Positions 52,374-61,658 of a DNA stretch of 64,000 bases are shown in pieces. The stretch's first letter is position 1, and each line of letters opens with the position of its first letter. A program made the position numbers and the translations under genes. A model generated the notes under the pieces. It made no database searches. It worked only from the letters and a program-made list of their open reading frames with translations, and was not told where the DNA came from. The stretch comes from Pseudomonas azerbaijanoccidentalis (GTDB lineage Bacteria; Pseudomonadota; Gammaproteobacteria; Pseudomonadales; Pseudomonadaceae): positions 992,001-1,056,000 of the forward strand of contig NZ_JAHSTU010000001.1 of assembly GCF_019145495.1 (NCBI RefSeq). Direction: 5' to 3'.

Positions 52374-52508
52374 GGGACCGGTTTTTTTGAATGAATTGAC
52401 CCGCTGGCAGACAAAGAACCCATGGACAGCGGAACCCGACGGGCCAATTATTAAAACACTGGACCGAAAACAGACCTCACATAACTACAAAACGAGGGTC
52501 GAGCGTCG

Positions 52509-54008
52509 ATGAACATTCTTTACGATGAGCGCGTTGACGGTGTCTTGCCCGACGTCGACAAAAACGCGTTATTGCTGGCCCTGCAAGCGCAGATGCCCGA
52601 GCTGGAAATCCTGCATCAACAGGAGCAACTCAAACCCTACGAGTGCGACGGGCTTTCGGCTTACCGCACCACGCCGATGCTGGTGGTGCTGCCACGTGAC
52701 ATCGCGCAGGTTCAGGGGGTGTTGCGCCTGTGCCACGCGCGCCGGGTAGCGGTAGTGGCCCGGGGGGCCGGGACCGGTTTGTCCGGTGGTGCACTGCCAC
52801 TGGAAAAAGGCGTGTTGCTGGTGATGGCGCGCTTCAACCAGATCCTCCACATCGACCCCGCCGCCCGCACCGCTCGGGTTCAGCCCGGGGTGCGCAACCT
52901 GGCGATCTCCCAGGCCGCCGCACCCTACGGTTTGTACTATGCACCCGACCCATCCTCGCAAATCGCCTGCTCCATTGGCGGTAACGTCGCGGAAAATGCC
53001 GGCGGCGTGCATTGCCTGAAATACGGGCTGACCGTGCATAACCTGCTCAAGGTCGACATCCTCACCGTCGAGGGCGAACACCTGATACTGGGCTCCGACG
53101 CCCTCGACTCCCCCGGCCTTGACCTGCTGGCCCTGTTCACCGGGTCCGAAGGCATGCTCGGGGTCATCACCGAAGTCACGGTCAAATTGCTGCCCAAGCC
53201 GCAGTCCGCCAAGGTCCTGCTGGCAGCGTTCGATTCCGTGGAAAAGGCTGGCCGCGCCGTCGGCGACATTATTGCGGCCGGGATCATTCCCGGTGGTCTG
53301 GAGATGATGGATAACCTGGCGATCCGCGCCGCCGAAGACTTCATTCACGCCGGGTATCCGGTGGAAGCCGAGGCCATTTTGCTGTGCGAACTCGACGGCG
53401 TTGAGGCTGACGTGCATGCCGACTGCGACCGCGTGCGCCAGGTACTGGAACAGGCCGGTGCCACCGAAGTGCGCCTGGCCAAGGACGAGGCCGAACGTGT
53501 GCGCTTCTGGGCCGGTCGCAAAAATGCGTTTCCGGCGGTCGGTCGCCTGTCACCGGACTATTACTGCATGGACGGCACCATCCCGCGCCGCGAATTGCCC
53601 GGCGTGCTCAAGGCCATCGCCGAACTCTCGGCCGAATACAGTTTGCGCGTCGCCAACGTGTTCCATGCTGGCGATGGCAACATGCACCCGTTGATCCTGT
53701 TCGATGCCAATCAGCCCGGCGAACTGGACCGCGCCGAAGCCTTGGGCGGCAAGATTCTGGAGTTGTGCGTGAAGGTCGGCGGCAGCATCACCGGTGAACA
53801 CGGCGTCGGTCGCGAGAAGATCAATCAGATGTGCGCGCAATTCAACAGCGATGAGTTGACCCTGTTTCACGCGATCAAAGCCGCGTTCGACCCCAGCGGA
53901 TTGCTTAACCCCGGCAAGAACATCCCGACGCTGCACCGCTGCGCCGAATTCGGCGCGATGCACGTGCATGCCGGGCAATTGCCCTTCCCTGACCTGGAGC
54001 GTTTCTGA
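52509..54008 (+). CDS. glcD: Glycolate oxidase subunit GlcD
   Basis: A 499-residue FAD-linked oxidase. The PCMH-type FAD domain shows 'VVARGAGTGLSGGALPLEKGVL', 'YAPDPSSQIACSIGGNVAENAGGVHCLKYG' and 'GSEGMLGVITEVTVKLL'. The C-terminal cap includes 'VANVFHAGDGNMHPLILFD' and 'GGSITGEHGVGREK'. It oxidises glycolate to glyoxylate with GlcE and GlcF. The last base overlaps the glcE start (TGATG). Confidence 0.95.
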   Translation: MNILYDERVDGVLPDVDKNALLLALQAQMPELEILHQQEQLKPYECDGLSAYRTTPMLVVLPRDIAQVQGVLRLCHARRVAVVARGAGTGLSGGALPLEKGVLLVMARFNQILHIDPAARTARVQPGVRNLAISQAAAPYGLYYAPDPSSQIACSIGGNVAENAGGVHCLKYGLTVHNLLKVDILTVEGEHLILGSDALDSPGLDLLALFTGSEGMLGVITEVTVKLLPKPQSAKVLLAAFDSVEKAGRAVGDIIAAGIIPGGLEMMDNLAIRAAEDFIHAGYPVEAEAILLCELDGVEADVHADCDRVRQVLEQAGATEVRLAKDEAERVRFWAGRKNAFPAVGRLSPDYYCMDGTIPRRELPGVLKAIAELSAEYSLRVANVFHAGDGNMHPLILFDANQPGELDRAEALGGKILELCVKVGGSITGEHGVGREKINQMCAQFNSDELTLFHAIKAAFDPSGLLNPGKNIPTLHRCAEFGAMHVHAGQLPFPDLERF

Positions 54009-55072
54009 TGCACGGATCAGTCGATATGGACGACAGCGCGCTGCTGCTGGAACAAGTCAATCAGGCGTTGGAAAACGCCACGCCGCTGCGCATTCAGGGC
54101 GCCAACAGCAAAGCGTTTCTGGGGCGCATGACCGCCGGCGAAATACTCGACACCCGTTCACACCGGGGCATCGTCACTTATGACCCGACTGAGTTGGTGA
54201 TCACCGTGCGCTGCGGTACGCCCTTGGCCGAACTCAAACAGGTGCTGGACGCTGCCCAGCAGATGCTGCCGTGTGAGCCGCCGGCCTTCGGCGATGACGC
54301 CACCGTCGGCGGCATGATTGCCTGTGGGCTTTCGGGGCCGCGTCGGCCGTGGTCCGGCTCGGTGCGCGATTTCGTCCTTGGCACACGGGTGATCACCGGG
54401 CATGGCAAGCATCTGCGCTTCGGTGGCGAAGTGATGAAGAACGTCGCCGGTTACGACCTGTCGCGGCTGATGGCCGGCAGTTACGGCACCTTGGGGCTGG
54501 TCACCGAAGTCTCGCTCAAGGTTCTGCCCAAACCTCGCCAGGCCTTGAGCATCAGCCTGGACATGAGCGCCGAACGCGCGCTGCTGCGCCTGGCCGAATG
54601 GGGCCAGCAACCGCTGCCGATCAGCGCCGCGTGCCATGACGGCGAGCGCTTGCACTTGCGGCTTGAGGGTGGTGAAGGCTCGGTGGCGGCCGCTCACGAT
54701 CGTTTGGGCGGTGAGCTGCTTGAGGCCGCTTACTGGGCGGACCTCAATGAACAGCGCTTGAGTTTTTTCGACGAAGACCAGCCGCTGTGGCGGTTGTCCT
54801 TGCCCAACAATACCCCGCGCCTGTCACTGCCCGGCAAGCAGCTCATCGACTGGGGCGGCGCACAGCGTTGGCTCAAGTCTGACGCTGAAGCGTCGTTCAT
54901 CCGCCAGGTTGTCGAAGAAGTCGGCGGCCACGTGACCTGCTACAGCCACGGTCTCACCGACAGTCCATTCCAGCCGCTGCCCGATGGGCTGATGCGCTTT
55001 CACCACAACCTCAAGCAGCAACTCGATCCCCGAGGCATTTTCAACCCTGGACGCCTGTACGCGGAGCTTTGA
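54008..55072 (+). CDS. glcE: Glycolate oxidase subunit GlcE
   Basis: A 354-residue FAD-binding subunit related to GlcD but shorter. It has 'VRCGTPLAELKQVLDAAQQMLPCEPPAFGDDATVGGMIACGLSGPRR', 'GGEVMKNVAGYDLSRLMAGSYGTLGLVTEVSLKVLPKP' and a C-terminal 'LKQQLDPRGIFNPGRLY'. It is coupled to glcD by an overlap and to glcF by a 3-base gap. Confidence 0.95.
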   Translation: MHGSVDMDDSALLLEQVNQALENATPLRIQGANSKAFLGRMTAGEILDTRSHRGIVTYDPTELVITVRCGTPLAELKQVLDAAQQMLPCEPPAFGDDATVGGMIACGLSGPRRPWSGSVRDFVLGTRVITGHGKHLRFGGEVMKNVAGYDLSRLMAGSYGTLGLVTEVSLKVLPKPRQALSISLDMSAERALLRLAEWGQQPLPISAACHDGERLHLRLEGGEGSVAAAHDRLGGELLEAAYWADLNEQRLSFFDEDQPLWRLSLPNNTPRLSLPGKQLIDWGGAQRWLKSDAEASFIRQVVEEVGGHVTCYSHGLTDSPFQPLPDGLMRFHHNLKQQLDPRGIFNPGRLYAEL

Positions 55073-55075
55073 ACC

Positions 55076-56296
55076 ATGCAGACCACCCTGAGTGAAAGCG
55101 CCCGCCGACTGCCCCGTGCCGAAGAAGCCGACAGCATCCTGCGCACCTGTGTGCACTGCGGCTTCTGCAACGCCACCTGCCCGACCTATCAGTTGCTGGG
55201 CGATGAACTGGATGGCCCGCGTGGGCGCATTTATCTGATCAAACAAGTGCTCGAAGGCAACGAAGTCACGCAGAAAACCCAGCAACACCTGGACCGCTGC
55301 CTGTCGTGCCGCAATTGCGAAACCACCTGCCCGTCCGGGGTCGATTATCACAACCTGCTGGACATCGGCCGGGCCGTGGTCGATGCGGCAGTGCCGCGCC
55401 CGATCGGCCAGCGTCTGTTGCGCGAGGGGCTGCGCGCACTGGTGCCGCATCCGAACCTGTTCAAAACCCTGGTCAACAGTGGCCAGATGTTCCGCGCGCT
55501 GCTGCCCGGCACGCTGCAAAGTAAATTACCGCGCAGTAAACCGGTGGATAAAAAACGCCCCACCCCCCACCACGCCCGCCACGTGTTGATGCTCGAAGGG
55601 TGCGTGCAACCGGGGTTGTCACCCAATACCAACGTTGCTGCCGCGCGCGTGCTCGACCGGTTGGGCATCAGTGTCACGCCGGTCAGCGGCGCCGGTTGTT
55701 GCGGGGCCGTGGATTATCACCTCGACGCCCAGGCGGCCGGACTGGATCGCGCCCGGCACAACATCGACGCCTGGTGGCCCAGTATTGAAAACGGCGCCGA
55801 AGCCATCGTGCAAACCGCCAGCGGTTGCGGCGCCTTCATCAAGGACTACGGGCATTTGCTCGAGCGCGACCCGGCTTACGCCGAGAAGGCCAAAACGGTC
55901 AGTGCACTGGCCCGGGACCTGGTCGAAGTGCTGCGCGATGAGCCGCTGGAACAGCTCGGCATCCATAACGCCCGACGCGTGGCCTTCCATTGCCCTTGCA
56001 CCTTGCAGCACGCGCAAAAACTCGGTGGTGCCGTCGAAGCGCTGCTGATGCGCCTGGGTTTCAACCTGACGACGGTGCCCGACGGGCATCTATGCTGTGG
56101 TTCGGCAGGCACCTATTCACTGACCCAGCCGGAACTGTCCCGACAACTGCGCGACAACAAGATGAACGCCCTGGAAAGCGGCTACCCCGAAGTCATTGTC
56201 ACGGCCAATATCGGCTGCCAGTCACACCTCGACGGCGCGGGCCGGACACCGGTCCGGCACTGGATCGAACTGGTCGAAGCCGCCCTGTCCCAATAA
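55076..56296 (+). CDS. glcF: Glycolate oxidase iron-sulfur subunit GlcF
   Basis: A 406-residue protein with two 4Fe-4S motifs ('CVHCGFCNATCPT' near residues 22-34 and 'CLSCRNCETTCPSG' near 73-86) and two CCG domains ('GAGCCGAVDYHL' and 'HLCCGSAGTYSL'). It passes electrons from glycolate oxidation to the membrane. Confidence 0.96.
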   Translation: MQTTLSESARRLPRAEEADSILRTCVHCGFCNATCPTYQLLGDELDGPRGRIYLIKQVLEGNEVTQKTQQHLDRCLSCRNCETTCPSGVDYHNLLDIGRAVVDAAVPRPIGQRLLREGLRALVPHPNLFKTLVNSGQMFRALLPGTLQSKLPRSKPVDKKRPTPHHARHVLMLEGCVQPGLSPNTNVAAARVLDRLGISVTPVSGAGCCGAVDYHLDAQAAGLDRARHNIDAWWPSIENGAEAIVQTASGCGAFIKDYGHLLERDPAYAEKAKTVSALARDLVEVLRDEPLEQLGIHNARRVAFHCPCTLQHAQKLGGAVEALLMRLGFNLTTVPDGHLCCGSAGTYSLTQPELSRQLRDNKMNALESGYPEVIVTANIGCQSHLDGAGRTPVRHWIELVEAALSQ

Positions 56297-56313
56297 CGCC
56301 CCGGAGATTGCCC

Positions 56314-56712
56314 ATGAACAGCAAAGCCATCCTGAGCCAGGCCGAAGTCAGCCGGATTCTCACTGCGGCGCGCACCGAAGCCCAGGCCAACCAGTGGCCG
56401 GTGACCATCGTGGTGGTCGATGACGGCGGTCATCCCCTGGCCCTCGAACGTCTCGACGGGGCTTCGCCGATCAGCGCGTACATCGCCACCGAAAAGGCCC
56501 GTACCTCGGCGCTCGGCCGGCGCGAATCCAAAGGTTATGAAGAAATGGTCAACGGTGGCCGTACGGCTTTCCTGTCGGCGCCGCTCCTGACTTCGCTGGA
56601 AGGTGGCGTACCAATCATCGTTGACGGCCAGGTGATCGGCGCGGTCGGTGTGTCCGGCGTCAAGGCCGAGCAGGATGCGCAGGTGGCGAAAGTCGGGGCG
56701 CAGTGTCTGTAG
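56314..56712 (+). CDS. glcG: GlcG/HbpS family protein
   Basis: A 132-residue protein of the GlcG/HbpS (DUF336) group, possibly heme-binding, often last in glc operons. 'VVDDGGHPLALERLDGASPIS' and 'GGVPIIVDGQVIGAVGVSG' are the conserved segments. The GGAG ribosome site is before ATG 56314. The stop codon TAG is supplied by the first bases of a REP element, so the end is set by the repeat. Confidence 0.9.
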   Translation: MNSKAILSQAEVSRILTAARTEAQANQWPVTIVVVDDGGHPLALERLDGASPISAYIATEKARTSALGRRESKGYEEMVNGGRTAFLSAPLLTSLEGGVPIIVDGQVIGAVGVSGVKAEQDAQVAKVGAQCL

Positions 56713-56794
56713 GAGCTGTCGCAGGCTGCGATCTGTTGATCTTGCTCCTGTCCTTGGCGCCTGAAAAAGATCGCAGCCTGCGGCAGCACCTACA
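56708..56794. repeat. Long REP palindrome, copy f, overlapping the glcG stop
   Basis: About 87 bases with TGTAGGAGCTGTCGCAGGC and a complementary right arm (GCCTGCGGCAGCACCTACA). The TAG in the left arm ends glcG. It is more diverged than copies a-c. Confidence 0.85.
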
Positions 56795-56897
56795 ATGACG
56801 ATGCGCATGGCATCAGGATATTAGTCCGGTTTATGTGGGCGACCCGTTCCCCAAGGGGACCGTGTTCAATCAAGCCGCTAAAAGAGGAAGCACACCG

Positions 56898-57785
56898 ATG
56901 ACCCGCCTCACTGCGAAAGACTTTGCGCCAGAGTTGCTGGAACTCTACGACTACTACGCCCATGGCCTGATCAACCGGCGCGAGTTTCTCGACCGCGCCG
57001 CGCTGTTCACCCTGGGCGGCTTGACCGCCAGTGCGCTGCTCGCCTCCCTGAGCCCGAACTACGCCCTCGCCGAGCAAGTCGAGTTCACCGACCCGGACAT
57101 CATCGCCGAATACATCACCTACCCGTCCCCCAAGGGCCACGGGCAAGTGCGCGGCTATCTGGTGCGCCCGGCGAAAGCCGCCGGCAAAGTGGCTGGCGTG
57201 GTGGTCGTGCATGAGAACCGTGGGCTCAACCCTTACATCGAAGACGTCGCCCGGCGCGTGGCCAAGGCCGGTTTCATCGCCCTCGCCCCGGATGGCCTGA
57301 GCTCGGTGGGCGGCTATCCGGGCAATGACGACAAGGGCCGTGCGCTTCAGGAAAAAGTCGACCCGGAAAAACTCATGAATGACTTTTTCGCCGCTGTTGA
57401 ATGGATGATGAAACATGACGCCGGCAGCGGCAAAGTCGGTATCACCGGGTTCTGCTATGGCGGTGGGGTGACCAATGCGGCGGCGGTGGCTTACCCGGAA
57501 CTGGGCGCGGCCGTGTCGTTTTACGGTCGTCAGCCCGAAGCCAAGGATGTGCCGCGCATCAAGGCGCCGGTGATGTTGCACTATGGAGAACTGGATACGC
57601 GGATCAATGAAGGCTGGCCGGCTTACGAGCAGGCGTTGAAGGCTGGCGGCAAAACCTATGAGGCGCACATCTACCCCGGCGCCAACCATGGCTTTCACAA
57701 CGACTCCACCCCGCGCTATGACGAAGCGGCGGCGAAGCTGGCGTGGGATCGTACGATTGAATGGTTTCGCAAGTATCTGGTTTGA
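56898..57785 (+). CDS. Dienelactone hydrolase family protein, Tat-type
   Basis: A 295-residue alpha/beta hydrolase with Cys nucleophile ('[15 protein letters not shown]'), catalytic His in '[12 protein letters not shown]' and Asp in 'GELDTRIN'. The N-terminus carries an internal twin-arginine element ('[17 protein letters not shown]', about residues 25-41) and a hydrophobic stretch ending near 'YALA', so it is likely exported by Tat. The ATG at 56898 has AGAGGAAG before it. It resembles YghX-type hydrolases; the substrate is unknown. Confidence 0.85.
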   Translation: MTRLTAKDFAPELLELYDYYAHGLINRREFLDRAALFTLGGLTASALLASLSPNYALAEQVEFTDPDIIAEYITYPSPKGHGQVRGYLVRPAKAAGKVAGVVVVHENRGLNPYIEDVARRVAKAGFIALAPDGLSSVGGYPGNDDKGRALQEKVDPEKLMNDFFAAVEWMMKHDAGSGKVGITGFCYGGGVTNAAAVAYPELGAAVSFYGRQPEAKDVPRIKAPVMLHYGELDTRINEGWPAYEQALKAGGKTYEAHIYPGANHGFHNDSTPRYDEAAAKLAWDRTIEWFRKYLV

Positions 57786-57796
57786 GCTGGTTCTGC

Positions 57797-57819
57797 AGCA
57801 GCTGGCGCAGCCAGCTGCT
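57797..57819. other. Hairpin between convergent genes
   Basis: AGCAGCTGG/CCAGCTGCT with loop CGCAG between the hydrolase and peroxiredoxin stops. It has no clear T-tract, so it is not a certain terminator. Confidence 0.6.
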
Positions 57820-57828
57820 ACAAAGTGG

Positions 57829-58482
57829 TTACTTCGGTTGTGCCACGGTGCGCAAATACGGTTTGTGGGTCTTGAACCCGTCCGGATACTTCTTCTTCGC
57901 GTCCTCATCGGACACCGACGTCGGAATGATCACGTCGTCACCCGGGCGCCAGTTCACCGGCGTGGCAACGGTGTGCTTGGCATTCAGTTGCAAGGAGTCG
58001 AGCAGCCGCAGCACTTCATCGAAGTTACGCCCGGCACTCATCGGGTAGATCAACATGGCCTTGACCTTCTTGTCCGGGCCGACGATGAACACCGAGCGCA
58101 CGGTGGCGTTGTCTACGGCGGTGCGTTTGCCGCCGCTGGCATTGGGGTGAATCATGTCGTAGAGCTTGGCGACCACCAGATCGTCATCACCGATCATGGG
58201 ATAGTTGACGGCGTGGCCCTGGGTTTCTTCGATGTCACCGAGCCACGCGTGGTGGTCGCTGACCGGGTCGATGCTCAGCCCGATGACTTTGGTATTGCGC
58301 TTGTCGAACTCCGGTTTCAGTCGCGCCACCTCGCCCAGCTCGGTGGTGCACACCGGGGTGAAATCCTTCGGGTGCGAGAACAGGATGGCCCATTTGTCGC
58401 CGATCCATTCATGAAAGCGAATAGTCCCTTCAGTACTGTCGGCGGTGAAATCCGGTGCCTCATCGCCAATGCGGATAGTCAT
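57829..58482 (-). CDS. 1-Cys peroxiredoxin (Prx6 type)
   Basis: A 217-residue peroxidase. The active-site motif is 'HPKDFTPVCTTELGEVA' with peroxidatic Cys45, and no other cysteine is present, so it is a 1-Cys enzyme. 'SDHHAWLGDIEE' and 'YPMSAGRNFDEVLRLLDSLQL' are typical of Prx6. It removes peroxides. A TTAAGGAGA site precedes the ATG. The leader holds a long palindrome (58510-58540). Confidence 0.95.
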   Translation of the reverse strand: MTIRIGDEAPDFTADSTEGTIRFHEWIGDKWAILFSHPKDFTPVCTTELGEVARLKPEFDKRNTKVIGLSIDPVSDHHAWLGDIEETQGHAVNYPMIGDDDLVVAKLYDMIHPNASGGKRTAVDNATVRSVFIVGPDKKVKAMLIYPMSAGRNFDEVLRLLDSLQLNAKHTVATPVNWRPGDDVIIPTSVSDEDAKKKYPDGFKTHKPYLRTVAQPK

Positions 58483-58509
58483 GATCGATCTCCTTAAAGT
58501 GAGGGTCAG

Positions 58510-58540
58510 GAATGCTGTCAGTGCACTCGCAACAGCATTC
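58510..58540. promoter_or_regulatory. Perfect 9-base palindrome in the peroxiredoxin leader
   Basis: GAATGCTGT (58510-58518) and ACAGCATTC (58532-58540) with a 13-base centre. It is 28-58 bases upstream of the start codon and could be an operator or an mRNA hairpin. Confidence 0.6.
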
Positions 58541-58609
58541 GGGCAACTGAGTATAGGAGACGAATGATGACAGGCTGAAACCGCGTGCCACGGTCATGAA
58601 AACCGCCGA

Positions 58610-59272
58610 TCAACCGCCGAGCGCGATGATCGCCGCGATCAGCGCCGCGCCGACAACAGCCATCGCAACCCCGCCCTGCCACGGCTTGGCGCCGGCATAT
58701 CGCGCCAGGATCCAGCCGGCCAGGAACAACACCACCAGCCCGACCAGGTTGGACAAACGCACCGCCAGCCCCGTCTGTTCAAGCAGCAGGAATGGCACCA
58801 CCAGCGGAAAGGTCGAGAGCACCACCAACAGGAAAACACCCAACGCGCCCTTGAAATCATCCAGCCCCAGAAACGGGTGCAGTGGCGTGGCCGGTGAAGC
58901 GACCAGTCGCTGGCGCAACACTTCCAGGCCTTCACTGCCGGCGGCCATGGCGATGCGCGGTGGCAACGCGTCGGCAATCAGCGCCTGACCGGTTTGGGCG
59001 TCAGCGTTCCCGCGTAACCCGGCGAACAATGTGCGATTGCGCGTGCGCTCAATCACCGTGCGCAACAGATACATCACCGCGTCTGCCAGTCCCCAGGCCA
59101 GGTTGCAGCCGAGCGCGGCAATCATCATCGTGCGTTCATCTTCCTGATTGGCGGTCGCCACGCTGATGGTGCCAGTGAACGTCATGGCCATGAGCAGGCC
59201 AAAAATCACCTCGGTGACCCGATCGACCGGATCGAGCACCCGTGTACGCAACTGTTCGCGGTTGTCTTGCAT
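58610..59272 (-). CDS. VIT1/CCC1-like membrane protein
   Basis: A 220-residue membrane protein with about five helices ('VIFGLLMAMTFTGTISVAT', 'AALGCNLAWGLADAVMYLL' and three at the C-terminus). The N-terminal half resembles the VIT/CCC1 iron or manganese transporter family, though the metal-binding loops are short and unclear. The ATG at 59272 has AAGG about 9 bases before it; a GTG 21 codons upstream lacks a site. A different function cannot be excluded. Confidence 0.65.
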   Translation of the reverse strand: MQDNREQLRTRVLDPVDRVTEVIFGLLMAMTFTGTISVATANQEDERTMMIAALGCNLAWGLADAVMYLLRTVIERTRNRTLFAGLRGNADAQTGQALIADALPPRIAMAAGSEGLEVLRQRLVASPATPLHPFLGLDDFKGALGVFLLVVLSTFPLVVPFLLLEQTGLAVRLSNLVGLVVLFLAGWILARYAGAKPWQGGVAMAVVGAALIAAIIALGG

Positions 59273-59383
59273 AGGCCCGGCCTTACGGCCCAAAGACGAG
59301 CCGTCTTGTTTATGGGAGATGTTGGGTGAGCTCACTCAGTGTAGTCAGGAACGCCGTCGTCGCTGACGGCGCGTACCCAGGCT

Positions 59384-60331
59384 TCAATCCACCAGGGCGA
59401 TCAACTGATGCCGTTGCGCATCGGTGAGCATCGGGCCAAAGCCGGCGCCGGCGTTTTCCGCCATGTAGCGCGGGTTGCCGGTGCCGGGAATGACGCAGGT
59501 CACCGCCGAATGCGACAACAGGTACTTGAGCGCCAGCTGTGGCCAGCTCTTGACCCCGACTTGCGCGGCCCAACCGGGCAGCGGTTTGTCTTTCAACCGA
59601 CCGAGCAGGCCCCCGCCACCGAATGGCCGGTTGCAGATCACCGCCACCCCGCGTTCGCGACACAGCGGCAGGATGCGTTTTTCGACCCCGCGATCATCCA
59701 GCGCATAGTTGATCTGCAGGAAGTCCAGTTGCTCGGCCTTGAGCACCGCTTCCACTTCTTCGTAGGCCGATGGCGTGTAATGGGTGATGCCGATGTATCG
59801 AATTCGCCCCTCTTCCTTCCACTTTCGCAGAGTCGGCAAATGGGTTTGCCAGTCCAGCAGGTTGTGGATCTGCATCAGGTCGATACGGTCGGTCTGCAGC
59901 AGCTTGAAGGACTCTTCCATCTGCGCGATGCCTTCTTCGCGGCCCCTAGTCCACACCTTGGTCGCCAGGAACGCAGGCGAGCGCGGCTCGTGGATCGACA
60001 GCAGCTCACCGGTGGTCTGTTCGGCGCGGCCGTACATCGGCGAGCTGTCGATCAGCGTCCCGCCCTTCTCGAACAGGGCATGCAGCACCGCAGGCAGTTG
60101 CTTGTAGGCCGGATCGTTCGGGGCTACATCAAAACCGCGATAGGTGCCCAGGCCGACGATGGGCAACGACTCGTTGCTGCTGGAAGGAATGACGCGGGTC
60201 TGCATGGTCTTGCCTCCTGTTCCCGTCGACGGCGGGGTTTGTGCGCCGGTCGGACCGAACGTGAAGACCGCCGAAACACCGGCAGCCAGCGTAAGTATTT
60301 CTCTACGGGTGTACCCCACAGGATGGCTCAT
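59384..60331 (-). CDS. Tat-exported aldo/keto reductase
   Basis: A 315-residue AKR. The N-terminus has the Tat motif 'YTRREILTLAAGVSAVFTFG' (cleavage near 'TGAQT'). The catalytic set is Asp and Tyr in 'TLIDSSPMYG', Lys in 'FLATKVW' and His in 'DLMQIHN'. AKRs are usually cytoplasmic NADPH enzymes, so export is unusual but seen in related Pseudomonas proteins. It precedes the MFS gene's stop by 21 bases on the same strand, so the two probably form an operon. Confidence 0.88.
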   Translation of the reverse strand: MSHPVGYTRREILTLAAGVSAVFTFGPTGAQTPPSTGTGGKTMQTRVIPSSSNESLPIVGLGTYRGFDVAPNDPAYKQLPAVLHALFEKGGTLIDSSPMYGRAEQTTGELLSIHEPRSPAFLATKVWTRGREEGIAQMEESFKLLQTDRIDLMQIHNLLDWQTHLPTLRKWKEEGRIRYIGITHYTPSAYEEVEAVLKAEQLDFLQINYALDDRGVEKRILPLCRERGVAVICNRPFGGGGLLGRLKDKPLPGWAAQVGVKSWPQLALKYLLSHSAVTCVIPGTGNPRYMAENAGAGFGPMLTDAQRHQLIALVD

Positions 60332-60352
60332 AAATCGTCCCTCGCCCGCCAA

Positions 60353-61606
60353 TCAGGTTTCGACTTGTTGCGCCTGACGCCGCGCCAGCCACAGACATAA
60401 TCCGCCCCACAACCCGGCGAACGGCACAATCACCAGCGCCACCAGGCCGAATCCCGCACCCAGCGCGGTCAAACCGGCGGACAGCCAGCCACTGGCGGCA
60501 TCGCCACCGCGATAGACCAAGGTCTCGATCACGTTCTTGGCCTTGTACTTTTCCTCGCGGCTGACCACCGTCCACAGCACTTCCCGCGCTGGCCGAACAA
60601 TGGCGAATTCCACCGCGCGGCGCAGCCCCTGGGCCAGCGCCACGGTGGTCGGCACCGGGGCCAGCGCCATGGCGGCGAAGGCGACGATGGTCGCCAGCGG
60701 CATGGCGATCAGGGCTCCGCCGATGCCGACAAAACGGATCAAAGGCGCCGTCAGCAGCAGTTGCAGCGTCAGGGTCAGTGCCGACACGATCAGATCGACC
60801 ACAGCGAAGAATTGCGTCCGGCTGCCTGTATCAGCGTAGCTGCCAGCGACGATCCGTCCCTGCTCGAAATACAACAAGGTGGCGGCGCTGGTGTGCAGCA
60901 GCATGAACAGCACCAGCCCCAACAGGTACGGAGAGCGCAGGATCAGGGTGATCCCGGCGAGGATGCCGCCGCCCATGCGCCGTTCGTCGAGTAATAACTG
61001 GCCGGACTGCGACTGGGTGCGCGTCAGCAGCGCTCGATAACAACGCACGGCGATTTCCAGCAGCAGCGCCGCCGCGACGGTCAATGCCACCGGACCCAGC
61101 CGCGTGGCCATGGTTGCCGCCAGCAACGGCCCGATAAAAGTGCCGAGGGTGCCACCGGCCGCGATGCAGCCGAACAGTCGCCGCCCCTGCTCACTGGAAA
61201 AGCGGTCGACCAGCACACTCCAGAAAATCGAGACAATGAACAGGTTGTAGATACTGATCCAGACAAAGAACACCCGTCCGACCATCACCGGCGCCACGTG
61301 GTTAGCAATCAACAGGCCGAAGACCAGCATCGACGCGGCGATCACGCGGTAGATCAGCGGCACGAAACGCGTGGCCGGCAGACGTGACGCCAGCGCACCG
61401 AACACCGGCACCATCAGCAGCATCACCACGAACGTGGCGGTGAACAACCACTGCAACTTATCGGCACCGCCCTCAAGCCCCAGCGCATCGCGCAACGGTC
61501 GCACCAGGTAATAGCTGGCGAGCACGCAGAAGTGAAAAGCAAAACCCAGAGCCAGGGCCGCTCTTTCCGAAGGCAATACATTGAGCCACTTGAGACCGAT
61601 CGGCAT
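60353..61606 (-). CDS. MFS-type transporter (NTT-like group)
   Basis: A 417-residue membrane protein with about 12 helices. 'SYYLVRPLRDALGLEGGADKLQWLFTATFVVMLLMVPVFG' and 'FGCIAAGGTLGTFIGPLLAA' resemble the bacterial MFS branch related to ATP/ADP translocases. 'RPAREVLWTVVSREEKYKAKNVIETLVYRGGD' is a conserved cytoplasmic loop. Substrate is unknown. It is upstream of the aldo/keto reductase on the same strand. Confidence 0.85.
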   Translation of the reverse strand: MPIGLKWLNVLPSERAALALGFAFHFCVLASYYLVRPLRDALGLEGGADKLQWLFTATFVVMLLMVPVFGALASRLPATRFVPLIYRVIAASMLVFGLLIANHVAPVMVGRVFFVWISIYNLFIVSIFWSVLVDRFSSEQGRRLFGCIAAGGTLGTFIGPLLAATMATRLGPVALTVAAALLLEIAVRCYRALLTRTQSQSGQLLLDERRMGGGILAGITLILRSPYLLGLVLFMLLHTSAATLLYFEQGRIVAGSYADTGSRTQFFAVVDLIVSALTLTLQLLLTAPLIRFVGIGGALIAMPLATIVAFAAMALAPVPTTVALAQGLRRAVEFAIVRPAREVLWTVVSREEKYKAKNVIETLVYRGGDAASGWLSAGLTALGAGFGLVALVIVPFAGLWGGLCLWLARRQAQQVET

Positions 61607-61658
61607 CGGTGCCCTCCTTCACCGCCAGCTACACTCTGACAGCACCCCGGAGCCGTCA

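Noticed and set aside
13749..56794. Palindromic repeats as a CRISPR array
   Set aside because: Copies are dispersed single elements or doublets, not regularly spaced direct repeats with spacers; they are REP elements.
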